A DNA stretch of 45,000 nt from positions 289,920 to 334,919 of the forward strand of contig CAUYUJ010000880.1 of NCBI GenBank assembly GCA_963575745.1, given 5' to 3'. Below the pieces are notes generated by a model that searched no databases, had not been told where the DNA came from, and saw nothing but the letters and a program-made list of their open reading frames with translations. Of the stretch, positions 28,501-36,840 are shown piece after piece. The stretch is from Prorocentrum cordatum (lineage: Eukaryota; Sar; Dinophyceae; Prorocentrales; Prorocentraceae). The position numbers were made by a program, and so were the translations under genes. The first letter of the stretch is position 1. Every line of letters begins with the position of its first letter.

Positions 28501-31500
28501 CCCGTGCCAGCGACCCCAGCACCTGATGCGGTACCAGAGGTGGCAGCTGCACCGCCGCCGCCACCGCCGCCTGCCCGACCTCCAGGAGTGGATGCTGCGG
28601 TGGGAGCAGATCCGCCGTTGGATGATCCTACCAGAGTGCAGCCACCTGCTGCTCAACGTAGAGCTCGTGCAGCCAGGTCAGAGGTTGGTGTTCAGGCGAA
28701 TGCCGAAGGGGCTGATTGGTCTGACTGGTCCATGGGGAGAGCGATGAAGCTGCTGCATAGCAAGAACAACATGGTCATCAGAAGGACTTTGCGCAAGCTG
28801 CATATCAGAATGTGGCATGCGCCGGCGCTGCGTCTCAAGGAGATGCTCATTGCAGCTGGAGCGCCTCAAGAGGCGATCGACTTGATTCAGATTGTGTGTG
28901 ATACGTGCCCGGCCTGCCGTGCTTGGCATCGACCGGGCAAACGGCCTATAGCCACCAGCAGGGTGATCACTGACTTCAACCAGGACGTGCAGATCGACCT
29001 GCTGTTCTGGAAGACGAAGATTGTGATGCACATGTTGGACACCCTGGTGCGTTTCTCGGTCGCTGCCATCATCCCAGATCGCAACACGGGCACCATCATC
29101 GGTGCCGTCGCGCATTATTGGTTCAGGCTGTTCGGAGCCCCGGCTGCACTCACCTCTGATCGCGAAGGGGCCCTCGACAGCGACGAAGCCAGATCCTGGG
29201 CCTCGCGCTGGCAGTGCAAGCTGAACCTGCGGCCGAGAGGAGCTCACGCTCGCATGGTAGAACGGCATCATGAGTTGTTGCGCCATCAGTTACATCTGGT
29301 TGATGAGCAGTGTACCCGTGATGGCACGCCTGTTCCCGACGAAGCCATCCTGGATGAGTGCGTGCTGGCCAAGAATTGTATGATCTCTATTTCTGGCAAC
29401 ATCACGCCCTATAAGGTTGTGTTCGGTCGCACGATTCCGATGCTTACAGATTTGGAACCAGCTTCTGCCACGGCGCTGGAGGACCAGGACGACGGCATCG
29501 ACGGGATATCTCGCCATATACATCGGCTGCGTGAGGTAGCTGTCGCGGCGGTAGTTGGGGCTTCCGCGCAGCAACGAATGGATCGTGCACTCCAGTCTCG
29601 CACTCGCCCGGCTGGTGAGTGTCAAAGCTTGCAGCTGGGCGACTTGGTCGACATCTGGCGCGACCCGCCCAACAAGGATGTTTCGGGCTGGCGAGGCCCA
29701 GCTACCGTGGTGAACGTCAATCGCATACAGGAAGGCGTGGTTGACGTGCAGTGGCAGTCGCGGACGCTCAGTTGCAGATTGGCTGATGTACGACACTCTC
29801 TCAGTATGGATGTGATGGTGGCCACAGAGCACTACCGGCAGTACTGGGAGTTGCCATTGACTTTGGTGCAGGAGTTCGCCGAGAGCATTGAGAAGGGATC
29901 AGTGACTTTGGCGTGTGTGAACACTTCGACGGGTTGGAAGTTGTCTAGACACTGTGCCAAGTATCCCATCATTTTCCACGCGATGCTGCATGTTGCGTCG
30001 TGTGATCTCAGATTGCAAGGCTGTAGCGGTGGCCGTCTGGGTCACGGTGCCAAGGATCTCGAGTGCATGCCTGGTGTCGACGAGACGCTGTTTATCTTCT
30101 GGAAGGCAGGTCATCCGCTCGATTGGCATTGGCAACAAGTTCTTGGCACAGTGAGGATTTCCCTTCCGACGCTGTTCGGAGACGAGTGGCAAGACACGGT
30201 TTTCTTGCAGTTCTTTATTGTTGCCTTGGAGGACATCGAGCTTGCTCGGCAGGCTGTCCCTGATGTGCCACATCTTGGCCGTATGTATGAGCAGGTCGAC
30301 CCAGACGAGGGCAAGTTCCCACCGGGCACTCGTCTTCCAAGAGTAAGTCGACCCAGGAGCGAAGACGAGAACGACGAGCAGCTTAGCAAGTCCCGCCGCA
30401 GGGACGAATCTCAGGTCATTGCGTTGCCTGGGGACCTCAAGAGACAGCTCTCAATTGGGTCGGATGCGAGTGGGAATCCTCGCCCTCATGTTGCTCCTTG
30501 TCTGCCTCATGCTCCTGAGGAGCCTCCTGATGCAGTTGGCGTGCCTGTACCAGACAGCGATGTGGACACCGATATCGATGATGAAGATCTGTTCTGGGGT
30601 TTTGTCTTCATGGAGAAAGCTTCTCCGTCCGCAGCTCACGTATATTTTGGCGGCCAAATTCCAGCTGTTGAGCTCACGTCCGAAGACATCGAGGGGCCTA
30701 TCAGCATTGAGTTCTCTCGGAGACAAGCCTGGCGGCTGGGGCTCGCTCCGGACAAGATCGCCAAGGGTCAAGTATTGGTGATGAATATATTCAAGACCCA
30801 GGCTTCGCCAGTTATCGAGCGTGATCTTAACAACCTGTCTGCGGCAGAGATTAGGCAACATCATGATCTGGTGGTTGCAGCAAAGTTGAAGGAGCTGAAG
30901 CGTTGGGATTCTCGTGGCGTCGTAGAGCGTATGCCCAAGAAGGATGCTGATAATCGAATCGACTCTCGCTGGGTCATCAAGTGGAAGATCATCGAGGGCA
31001 GCCGCGACGTGAAGGGGCGCTTGACCGTGCGTGGCTTCAAAGATCGGCAGAAGAACGAGAAGGATCGCATGAGGACCGCCGCGGGCACTGCCTCCCGTTG
31101 GGGGCAGAGGGTGATATGCTCCATCGCGGCTCAGCATGGCTGGACTCTATGGTCGCTCGACGTCTCGATGGCGTTCTTGCGTGGCAAGACGTTCGAGGAG
31201 CTAGCTGAAAGGTTCGGTTTCAAGATGAGGAGCTTGCAGTTTGATCTTCCCCCTGATGGTGCAGCTCTGCTGAAGCAGATTGAGGGTTTCGAGGACTTCA
31301 ATGAGGTTACGGAAACCCTGAACATGAAGAAGCCAGGTTTCGGTACGAATGACGCTCCGTGGGCCTGGCAAGTAGACTTGTCGGACACGCTCAGGGAGTT
31401 GGGTTTCTTCCCAACCGAAGCTGACCGGCAGTTGTGGTTGATGTTTGACAATGCATTGTTGGTCGCAGTTCTTGGTACGCATGTGGATGACTTGAAAGGT

Positions 31501-32547
31501 GCTTGCAGTGATGAGACGCGTGAGTGGATATTCGCTAAATTTCGTGAGAAGTACGAAGACGTGACGGTGAATCTGGCTCCGTTCGAATGTGTAGGCATTC
31601 AACATTCTCAGGATGAGGTGAGCAAAGCCATCACGATTGACCAGAATCACTACGTCTCCCAACTTCGTCCGATCAGCAGCGCGTTACTTACTGGCAAATC
31701 GGATGAAGAATTGGTGGATTGTACGCTGCAGGGCCTGTACTGGAGTCTTCTTGGAGGAGTGGCGTGGCTCACCCTCACGCGTGCTGATATCGCTGTATTC
31801 GTCGGTCGTTTTCAGAGGCACAGCCAGAAAGTTACGGTTGGTGATATCAAAGGTCTCAATACTCTTCTGAAGTGGATCAAGAGGAAGCCTTTCAGCATCA
31901 AGTATGCGCGGTTGGAACCGCCTCTGTGTCTCTGTGTGATAGCAGACTCTGCTTATCGTGCTGATGATGCTGACTGTCTAGCTGTGCGTGCTGCCATCTT
32001 AGTACTCATTGAGCTTCGAGATGGTATTCCTGGTGGACTAATGCATGTCATTGATTACTATAGTCGGAAGCAGCCGAGAGTCACTCGCAGTACGTTTGGG
32101 GCCGAGCTGACTAACCAGTTGGAGGCTTGTGAGCTCGGCATGCTGCACCGCGGTTTCTGGCATCAAGTTCTGACGGGGTCCCGTGGTGCGAAGGAGTTGC
32201 ATGATGCGGTGAACTCGAATAAGATAGATATGAGTCTGTATTTAGTTGGGGACGCTCACGCCGTGTTTGCTGCTATCACTGCTGAGGAGATTGCTATGCC
32301 CAACGATCGCAGTCAACTGTATGCTGTACGGGCCATGCGTGATCGACTTGACTGTGGCTCGCTAACTGGATTACTGCGTTGTGATACGAGAGATATGCTG
32401 TGTGATGCCCTTACCAAGGGGGCAGTTGCTCGAGGTGCTATTGTTGATGCGTTCGGCACTGGACAGTGGCGGATGATGATCAAGGACCAGGTTCATATCT
32501 GGCCGAATGTTTCGTCTGCTGCTTCATTTACCACTGTGAGTTGTTGA
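25519..32547 (+). CDS. pol: Copia Pol: MTase-like modules, integrase, RT, RNase H
   Basis: 2,342 codons in the Gag frame (open from 25,507; numbering from 25,519; no ATG for 179 codons). Module 1 (about 175-360): WVTPKGT 237-243, VEASAASSVW 275-284, WCRCG 305-309, HHHPQNG 343-349. Module 2 (about 530-740): DVLEICGGQERTT 533-545, STPCTG 595-600, NEQPLGS 646-652, C677, HAHAEG 721-726. The order resembles cytosine-5 methyltransferase motifs I, IV (Pro-Cys) and VI; activity is unproven. Two Cys2-His-Cys motifs follow at 862-882 and 894-914. Integrase: H1095-X4-H1100-X26-C1127-X2-C1130 and catalytic D1160, D1214, E1248. RT: LDVSMAFL with D1881, and THVDD with D1990 and D1991. RNase H: D2143, E2196, D2245. 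All catalytic acids of integrase, RT and RNase H are present. Residues about 1420-1600, between integrase and RT, are unassigned. Confidence 0.92.
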   Translation: MTSSAVDSARRSDPGRAAEVLPSRTGTLPTLSAATLASGLPRALPPHPSPTAAAEVAQYQVGSADAVRSDGEPAESELSTSTLAAWPRSAPGVRELPSSGTSAQPSTLPASPLGVTCGPGVACPVVKAPPSASLAFQSRAPVEHGPHPLEVPNLSADLAPLPSDENLVSHFGVPSVVTLMFVDDSDDLVRQHTLHEKLAAAGIVSTAMALRSKEMLTTAAMDRASKTLRERCPALLWVTPKGTALGGPTRHDRRRSYAVASLVQWQLNAERPVIVEASAASSVWEVGGWEQMCNDCRLSRHTVRWCRCGITNSASGLPSRRVSKLLSNLVLCADYDTCNCPQHHHPQNGQCEEVRHELRQFVQVISEFVLKPIVGLSGRPLETVPESVAATSGAKVRQHYPTEARIKQKQREAEFGKNTLPKKMDDYEKHWDDCGDDLSSILVDGPDLWCDDYSYDVYRVACVDDEEVDLQALEHDEEDLTVLRPDGIFLLGQGSEHQPWRFVDCAEQVYYYDDLKALYLDWGLPADEHYYCDVLEICGGQERTTQILVRRLHREGFQRGPSCDLRCGVDLSRRFDLQWIWQYVTHCQPVVIVLSTPCTGMRGWHHLNRVLNPSTWEASRARASYLGSCGAEFAGHQLAVGNHFLNEQPLGSDVYELEGWLSLRADTRVVSAVFHQCQVGLVEEKSRLPVKKATELMASDERLVRRFRRLLCRGHRACQQHAHAEGSHVTRKLQVWPWRMASLIADGIADVLRERWRSKPPRVHWMKFSTDERDAEEIGRFLRKCKTGHRRSVRDSDCAPMLCSTSVYRHVRYGKGAVSLAKQLLSRMESSVCGRERPEERRRRARAPRYSILAFPLRNITCAACLGRASQHDPRHTRDDACRYPHVVSMGTECPGCLAGAVRSDARHLDDPRCRWKWVETRGSAVARALAGPSAAAPRGRPAAGVAPARAAGARVPAHRDSTADDPGGGDLSPLEAAAAAASSSSASASAPVVPVPATPAPDAVPEVAAAPPPPPPPARPPGVDAAVGADPPLDDPTRVQPPAAQRRARAARSEVGVQANAEGADWSDWSMGRAMKLLHSKNNMVIRRTLRKLHIRMWHAPALRLKEMLIAAGAPQEAIDLIQIVCDTCPACRAWHRPGKRPIATSRVITDFNQDVQIDLLFWKTKIVMHMLDTLVRFSVAAIIPDRNTGTIIGAVAHYWFRLFGAPAALTSDREGALDSDEARSWASRWQCKLNLRPRGAHARMVERHHELLRHQLHLVDEQCTRDGTPVPDEAILDECVLAKNCMISISGNITPYKVVFGRTIPMLTDLEPASATALEDQDDGIDGISRHIHRLREVAVAAVVGASAQQRMDRALQSRTRPAGECQSLQLGDLVDIWRDPPNKDVSGWRGPATVVNVNRIQEGVVDVQWQSRTLSCRLADVRHSLSMDVMVATEHYRQYWELPLTLVQEFAESIEKGSVTLACVNTSTGWKLSRHCAKYPIIFHAMLHVASCDLRLQGCSGGRLGHGAKDLECMPGVDETLFIFWKAGHPLDWHWQQVLGTVRISLPTLFGDEWQDTVFLQFFIVALEDIELARQAVPDVPHLGRMYEQVDPDEGKFPPGTRLPRVSRPRSEDENDEQLSKSRRRDESQVIALPGDLKRQLSIGSDASGNPRPHVAPCLPHAPEEPPDAVGVPVPDSDVDTDIDDEDLFWGFVFMEKASPSAAHVYFGGQIPAVELTSEDIEGPISIEFSRRQAWRLGLAPDKIAKGQVLVMNIFKTQASPVIERDLNNLSAAEIRQHHDLVVAAKLKELKRWDSRGVVERMPKKDADNRIDSRWVIKWKIIEGSRDVKGRLTVRGFKDRQKNEKDRMRTAAGTASRWGQRVICSIAAQHGWTLWSLDVSMAFLRGKTFEELAERFGFKMRSLQFDLPPDGAALLKQIEGFEDFNEVTETLNMKKPGFGTNDAPWAWQVDLSDTLRELGFFPTEADRQLWLMFDNALLVAVLGTHVDDLKGACSDETREWIFAKFREKYEDVTVNLAPFECVGIQHSQDEVSKAITIDQNHYVSQLRPISSALLTGKSDEELVDCTLQGLYWSLLGGVAWLTLTRADIAVFVGRFQRHSQKVTVGDIKGLNTLLKWIKRKPFSIKYARLEPPLCLCVIADSAYRADDADCLAVRAAILVLIELRDGIPGGLMHVIDYYSRKQPRVTRSTFGAELTNQLEACELGMLHRGFWHQVLTGSRGAKELHDAVNSNKIDMSLYLVGDAHAVFAAITAEEIAMPNDRSQLYAVRAMRDRLDCGSLTGLLRCDTRDMLCDALTKGAVARGAIVDAFGTGQWRMMIKDQVHIWPNVSSAASFTTVSC
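26041..26600 (+). other. Methyltransferase-like module 1 (degenerate)
   Basis: Part of the Copia Pol frame, about residues 175-360. It shows the module order of the second copy, but TPKGT stands where the second has TPCTG, so the nucleophilic Cys is missing. The motif VEASAASSVW resembles the E-x-P/S-x-x-S-x-W segment that follows in such domains. It ends in a Cys/His cluster (C338, C340, H343-H345). Assignment is by motif order only. Confidence 0.4.
27100..27750 (+). other. Methyltransferase-like module 2
   Basis: Part of the Copia Pol frame, about residues 530-740. LEICGG with flanking Thr resembles the glycine-rich cofactor loop (motif I). VVIVLSTPCTGM resembles motif IV with its Pro-Cys. 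FLNEQPLGS is in the position of motif VI. A C-x-x-H-x-H-x-E-G tail (C718, H721, H723) parallels the end of module 1. From memory, cytosine methyltransferases carried by retrotransposons have been reported in dinoflagellates. Whether this one binds S-adenosylmethionine cannot be judged here. Confidence 0.45.
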
Positions 32548-32816
32548 TGAGGGATCTTTTGTCATAGTTATCTTTTGTGAGCCTAGCCGCGTGGACACAT
32601 TTGCGGTGGGCTTCACGGTGAGTGCTGCAGTGCGCTGTTGCCTGTGTAGGCTTGTCAGCTTGCCTCTTCGAGGTCGGCTGAAGTCTGCGTGGTCCAGCTT
32701 GGACTACTAAGTTGATTTTGGGGTGATGCTGTGATTGCTCGTGGACGACCGCTCTGGTATCACGTCTGCGAGCATGGTGCTTCTCCGACGATACTTGCGA
32801 GTTGGAGATGGTGCCA
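32548..32816 (+). other. Copia 3' untranslated region
   Basis: 269 bp between the Pol stop and the 3' LTR without an open frame of note. The usual polypurine tract is weak; the best candidate is GAGTTGGAGATGG at about 32,799-32,811, just before the LTR. Confidence 0.6.
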
Positions 32817-32998
32817 GAGTCAAAGTGTATATGCAGCGTCCCCCTCGAGCCTTTCCGTTCCGTTGCCGCCTTGGCTCAAGGCGGCCAGCCAGTGCTTTCT
32901 CTTTTGTACTGATGAGGATATTGGCGCCGCTGCGCCCGGTGGAAAAGGTTATTTTCCTTGCTGCTGCTGCGTGGCTGACGCCGATCCGCTCATTCGAC
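32817..32998 (+). repeat. 3' LTR
   Basis: 182 bp, two differences from the 5' LTR. At 32,859-32,880 the spliced-leader-like segment ends in GGCTCAAG, which matches the leader end exactly, whereas the 5' LTR has GGCTCAAC. Confidence 0.92.
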
Positions 32999-33003
32999 CC
33001 AGG
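32999..33003. repeat. Copia target-site duplication, right
   Basis: CCAGG, identical to 22,611-22,615. Confidence 0.8.
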
Positions 33004-33094
33004 GGGCCGCTTCGAGGCCCGTCTGGAGGGTACCAAAGCCCCAGATCCCAGGAGTGCGGGCGTTCCCCCCGCCGGGGCTTTTAGAAATATAGGA

Positions 33095-33172
33095 AGAGGA
33101 ATGTGTATATATATATACACATACACGCATATCTATATATTTATATATATATATATAGATATATGTGTGCGG
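33095..33172. repeat. TA-rich palindromic stretch
   Basis: GTGTATATATATATACACAT followed by further ATATAT runs. It is the same type of TA-rich block that starts repeat H. Confidence 0.85.
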
Positions 33173-33224
33173 TGAGTCGGTGGGGATTCGGGGTCACCCC
33201 ACGGTTTTGGGACTCGGAGCGTTC

Positions 33225-33350
33225 TCCGAGGATGTCTCGGGCGACAGGGGCATCCAGGGTCTCAAGACCGTGCGGTGACGGACCGTGCGGTGAGGTCTTG
33301 GGGGATTTCGAGGTCACCGCACGGTTTGTCACCGCACCGTTTCAACTTGG
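33225..33350. other. Cluster of ACCGTGCGGTGA inverted repeats
   Basis: ACCGTGCGGTGA occurs twice in direct orientation (about 33,267 and 33,281) and its inverse, TCACCGCACGGT, follows at about 33,313 with a variant at 33,329. The segment can fold in several alternative hairpins. Confidence 0.75.
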
Positions 33351-33394
33351 GGGCGGGATGGTGGGGCTGAGAAGCCATGGTCAAATGTCGGCAG

Positions 33395-33545
33395 CGAGCC
33401 GGGAGGAGAGAGGAGAAGGAGAAGGCCTTCTCAGAAGGCGGCGGGACTTCTCAGAAGCCATCAAGCCTTCTCAGAAGGCTGGGAAACTTCCGAGCCTTCT
33501 TAGAAGGCCTTTTTCTTCTCACTTCCCCCCCTCGCTCGCCGCCGA
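33395..33545. mobile_element. CTTCTCAGAAG foldback family D, copy 2
   Basis: AGAAGGAGAAGGCCTTCTCA, GGCGGGACTTCTCAGAAGCC, GCCTTCTCAGAAGGC and a right end TTCTCACTTCCCCCCCTCG then CTCGCCGCCG. The left terminal repeat is diverged. Confidence 0.75.
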
Positions 33546-34183
33546 TCTGATTTGTGGCCAAATGATTGAGGAAGGAAGAGACGCCGTGGACTCAGACCGA
33601 GGCTCGAGGTTCGAGGCTTTCGGTCGCTTGTCACGGATCTCGGCGGTTTTCCAGCCTCGGGCGACCCAGAGGCGGTTGATGTTGAATGATTTGGCGTTCG
33701 GAAGTGCCCAATTGTTTGAGGTTGAACGAGCCCCGCGGTGACAAAAACCAGCGCCAGAGTCGTCGGCACGACTCGGACATGCGGTTACCGCTGCTCGTCA
33801 CGGAGGCTCGAGGATCGAGGCATTCTTGTGTTCTCGTCGGATCTCTGCGGTTTTCCAGCCCCTCACCACCCACCAAACCACTCCAACCCAACCCGAAGGC
33901 CCAACTTGACCCTCGATTTCCAGTGGGGGGTGGGGTTGGGGTGGTCTGGCAGGTAGGCAGCCTCGGGATGCCCTCCGCCGGCTGCGCCTCGCCGAGAGTG
34001 TCTTCGGGGTGTCCACATCGTCCCCAGCGGCCGCCGCAGAGCCGAGTCATGATGATTATCCGAAAGCCAGGAGACAACGTCCGGGGGAGGAAAAGGCACA
34101 CTGCTCGCCACGGAGGGCCCTCGTCGCCACAACTGCACTCTCCTCGGAATCCTGGCCAGAGCGCACCCCGGGAGAGGTCTAGG
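33546..34183 (+). other. Unassigned, with internal duplication
   Basis: No gene recognised. A block starting GGAGGCTCGAGGATCGAGGC (33,801) and ending GCGGTTTTCCAGCC is an imperfect direct copy of 33,600-33,657. A segment at about 34,105-34,185 (GGGCCCTCGTCGCCAC to GAGAGGTC) recurs at about 36,616-36,698. Confidence 0.5.
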
Positions 34184-34380
34184 GAAGTAGCATTACAATC
34201 AACCCGCATAGTAAGGATGGTTAACCTTCCCAAGGGAACTTTTGCATCCTTGCCTCCTCGGTCCATCCTTGGCCACCTTCGTTGGCCGCGCCCCGCTCGA
34301 AAAGTTTCGAAGTGGGCTCCCCATGCCCTCGCATCCTTATCGAGCATCCTTACTAGACGGGTTGACTGTGTCGCTATTTG
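34184..34380. mobile_element. MITE family J
   Basis: The left end contains AATCAACCCGCATAGTAAGG and the right end CCTTACTAGACGGGTTGACT, inverted repeats of about 35 bp including the flanks AGTAGC and GCTATT. The interior shows GCATCC/CATCCTT motifs in both orientations. About 197 bp, non-coding, only one copy in the window. Confidence 0.7.
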
Positions 34381-34587
34381 TTGTCGGTGCGATCGCAATG
34401 AGTACAGGAACAATTGGGTCGGATACCAGCAGCAGTCTTTGTCCATCTTGACAAAGGTTCCTTGTCGGCGTCGCCGCGGACGTTGCAGCGGCGGCCGATG
34501 CCGCTTCTGGACAACATGTGCTCTTTGTGCGTCGTTCGTGCCTCGTGCCAGCCGCTAGTCGGCCGCCGTAGGGATATCGTTTCTCGT

Positions 34588-34660
34588 TCTTCCCATTCTC
34601 TCTCTTTCTTTCTTTCTCTCTCTCTCTCTCTCTCTCTCTCCTCTCTCTCCTGTCCCTTGT
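34588..34660. repeat. (CT)n microsatellite
   Basis: TCTC and TTTC units of about 70 bp. Confidence 0.9.
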
Positions 34661-34954
34661 CTTCCTCCTCGGCCTGCTTCAGCATGATGGGATTCCCTGC
34701 AGTTCAGGAGCTACGAAGTTTCATCCTTGGGTACGCTGTTGTCGGGGAAACGTAAGACTCGAGTCAGCCGGAACTCGGGTTTGCCAACGTTTTTTGACGA
34801 GCGCGTTCTGGATTTTGACGGTCCGATTTTCGTAGGACGTTTGCAGCGGGAGTTCGCGTCGAATGTCAGATTGGACCTCGTCATTTACGTGATGGCCCCG
34901 TCGGGCCAACCCGAGTCCTCCGTACACGAGTTTTACGTCTCCCCGACGTTGGTC
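34661..34954 (+). other. Unassigned sequence
   Basis: No gene, tandem repeat or foldback element recognised. Confidence 0.4.
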
Positions 34955-35212
34955 GGTTGACCCACTAGGGGGTCCAGCGACAAGGGGGTGGTGCAATAGA
35001 TTTGGTGCCGTAGTTTGTGGGGTTGCAATACAATTGGGGCGTGCAATACATTCTGGGGCGCAGATGTATGGCTGGATCTTCGTGTGCAATACATCACTTG
35101 CAATACAATGCAAGACACTTCCCCAGCGCAGAACATGTGCAACACGACTGTCCCAAAACTATTGTACCACCCCCTTCCAGCTGGACCCCCTCTTGGGCCA
35201 ACCAAAGCTGGG
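34955..35212. mobile_element. MITE family A, copy 2 (uninterrupted)
   Basis: Terminal inverted repeats of roughly 50 bp. The left starts GGTTGACCCACTAGGGGGTC and continues GGTGGTGCAATAG. The right end is CTATTGTACCACCCCC then GGACCCCCTCTTGGGCCAAC. The interior has GCAATAC four times. This copy defines the family length, about 258 bp. Confidence 0.85.
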
Positions 35213-35271
35213 CCTCGTGCCCACTCTTCGCCTGGCCCGCTCCGGACATGCGCCCAGGAGGGGGGTAAGGG

Positions 35272-35388
35272 AGGAAGGAGGAGGAGGAGGAGGAGGAGCA
35301 GCAGGAGGAGCAGCAGGAGGAGGAGGAGGAGGAGCAGCAGGAGGAGCAGCAGGAGGAGCAGGAGGAGCAGCAGGAGGAGGAGGAGTCT
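35272..35388. repeat. GGA/GCA trinucleotide tract
   Basis: GGAGGAGGAG with regularly spaced GCAGCA units. Confidence 0.92.
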
Positions 35389-35540
35389 CACCTTGCCCGC
35401 CCTGGGCACGTGCCACGAGGACCTCCCGGCGGCCCCCGCGCCTGGCGGGGTGGCCTCCCTGGGGGCGCCGGCGGCGAGCTCGCTGCTGCGGGAGGCCCTC
35501 GCCCGGGCCCCTGGCCCGGAGAAGGGCGAGGCCACGGGGC
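35389..35540 (+). other. Candidate exon
   Basis: One plus frame reads LTLPALGTCHEDLPAAPAPG, GVASLGAPAASSLLREALAR and APGPEKGEATG, more protein-like than the other frames, and then meets GCGTGAAAG and a CTC tract. A second short peptide, GLTEAEACALGGAGDAEL and stop, follows that tract at 35,696-35,750. Two exons around a pyrimidine-rich intron (35,541-35,695) would explain this, but the donor and domain are not clear. Confidence 0.3.
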
Positions 35541-35564
35541 GTGAAAGCGACCACAGCCCTCCTC

Positions 35565-35695
35565 CCTCCTCCCTCCTCCCTCCTCCCTCCTTCTCCTCCT
35601 CCTCCTCCTCCTCCTCCTCCTCCTCCTCCTCCTCCTCCTCCTCCCTCCTCCTCCCTCCTCCTCCCTCCTCCTCCTCCTCCCTCCTCCTTTTCCGG
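35565..35695. repeat. (CTC)n pyrimidine tract
   Basis: CCTCC and CTC units. If the flanking open frames are exons this would lie in an intron. Confidence 0.92.
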
Positions 35696-35750
35696 CCTCA
35701 CGGAGGCCGAGGCCTGCGCCCTGGGCGGGGCCGGGGACGCGGAGCTTTGA
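35696..35750 (+). other. Candidate terminal exon
   Basis: A GAGGCCGAGGCCTGCGCCCT segment reads TEAEACALGGAGDAEL and then TGA at 35,748-35,750. It sits directly behind the pyrimidine tract, a position suited to a 3' splice site. Confidence 0.25.
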
Positions 35751-35775
35751 CGACCCCGCCATGCAGCCAGCAGGA

Positions 35776-35895
35776 ACAAAGCAGTGGTTGTGGTCATTTT
35801 CGTTAAGCCTGGCACCAGGGAAATGGCCACGGCCACTGCTTCTTTTTCGGCCCGCTCGAAGGTGGCGCAAACAAGAAGCAGTGGCTGTGGTTATT
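35776..35895. other. Alternating inverted 20-bp motif
   Basis: GCAGTGGTTGTGGTCATTTT at about 35,781, its inverse AAATGGCCACGGCCACTGC at about 35,821, and a third direct copy GCAGTGGCTGTGGTTATTTT at about 35,878. The second and third form an 18-bp stem at 35,827-35,844 and 35,873-35,890. Confidence 0.8.
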
Positions 35896-35948
35896 TTCCA
35901 GTCCCGCAGAGGCACTGATACCGCTGCTCGGAGAAGAGTGAATGGGAA

Positions 35949-36095
35949 CTGGGACACACACAAATAGATAGACACAAATGACCAGATTCCCCATGTTTTC
36001 TGGGTTTCTGTCTTCCCCCCCACACTTCCCATGTTTTCCCACGTTTTCTGGGGAATCGACGATTCACTGTGTCTGTGTGTCTTTTCCCCTTCTGA
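35949..36095 (-). mobile_element. TCAG-CCCAG repeat family, copy 3
   Basis: Minus-strand copy. CTGGGACACACACAAATAGA is the inverse of the right end and CTTTTCCCCTTCTGA the inverse of the TCAG end. The interior has TTCCCATGTTTTC-type blocks. Confidence 0.75.
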
Positions 36096-36126
36096 AAGAG
36101 AAAACGCCATAAGCAAGAAAACTGTT

Positions 36127-36236
36127 GGCGCTCCGCGCGGACCTCTTGGATCTGCGCTGGGGCCCCCCTGGCGGCGCCTCCGGCGCCGCCCCTGGCGCGG
36201 CCTCCGCGCAGATCCAAGAGGCCCGCGCGGAGCGCC
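36127..36236. other. GC-rich foldback, 31-bp arms
   Basis: GGCGCTCCGCGCGG at 36,127 to TGGATCTGCGC at 36,157 pairs with 36,206-36,236 with one mismatch. The 48-nt centre is itself GGCGCC-rich. A related arm (GCGCAGATCCAAGAGG and GCGCGGAGCGCC) recurs at about 36,504-36,533. Confidence 0.88.
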
Positions 36237-36245
36237 GCTACTCGT

Positions 36246-36400
36246 AAGGCAGGCATGTCCCATTCCAGGAGGAATGTTCACAAATAGTCGAAACATAGTC
36301 TGGGGAGGATTTTTCTAGGATGTCTGAACTATTTTTGAATTTGTTGGGGCGATCTTATTAATTTTTTCTGCCCAAATCCTCGGGGACATGCCCGACATAA
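36246..36400 (+). mobile_element. AT-rich MITE family F, copy 2
   Basis: AAGGCAGGCATGTCCCATTC at the left and GGGGACATGCCCGAC at the right are inverted. The interior is A/T-rich. Confidence 0.65.
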
Positions 36401-36840
36401 CGCTACTCGGAGAAGAAAAAAGGCCGTAAACATATTTTTGTTCCCCCTGGCGGCGCCTCCGGCTCCGCCGCTGGCGCGCTCCGCGCGCCAGGCAGGGGGG
36501 TCCGGCGCAGATCCAAGAGGGCCGCGCGGAGCGCCACAAGTTTAGGTTTATGGTATTTGTTTTCCGTCCAGCCATCCCTCCCTCTTGTCTCGCCTCTTTC
36601 TGGACGGCCTGGGGGGGCCCTCGTCGCCACCCCTGGACTCGCCTCGAGAAGTGCTGGTGCGAGCGCATCCCCAGAGAGAGAGGTCCGGGGAGCAGCGGTG
36701 TCCGTACATGGTGATTTCCGCACTGGCGGCGCAGAGCAAGGTCCGCTGCGTGAAACAAAACAAACAAACAAACAAACAAACAAACAAACAATCAGCTTGG
36801 CGAACGACCCAACAGTATGCAGTTGTGGGCACCGTCGTTG
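36401..36840 (+). other. Unassigned, with GC-rich repeat fragment and (CAAA)n
   Basis: No gene recognised. It contains a fragment related to the 36,127 foldback at 36,440-36,540, a segment shared with 34,105-34,185 at about 36,616-36,698, and a short (CAAA)n run at 36,756-36,791. Confidence 0.5.

Larger units (their letters stand above)
22616..32998 (+). mobile_element. Copia-type LTR retrotransposon, near-intact, 10.4 kb
   Basis: Complete element with 182-bp LTRs (two differences between them), a CCAGG target duplication, a primer-binding site, a Gag-protease frame and a polyprotein with integrase before reverse transcriptase, the order that defines Ty1/Copia. The only break in about 9.6 kb of reading frame is one TGA at 25,504. 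The near-identical LTRs indicate recent insertion. An extension of about 1,080 residues between protease and integrase makes the element much larger than a standard 5-6 kb Copia. It sits in a copy of repeat H. Confidence 0.95.

Noticed and set aside
28103-28747. 214-codon plus-strand frame overlapping Pol
   Set aside because: It overlaps the Pol frame in a low-complexity Ala/Pro region and shows no recognised domain.
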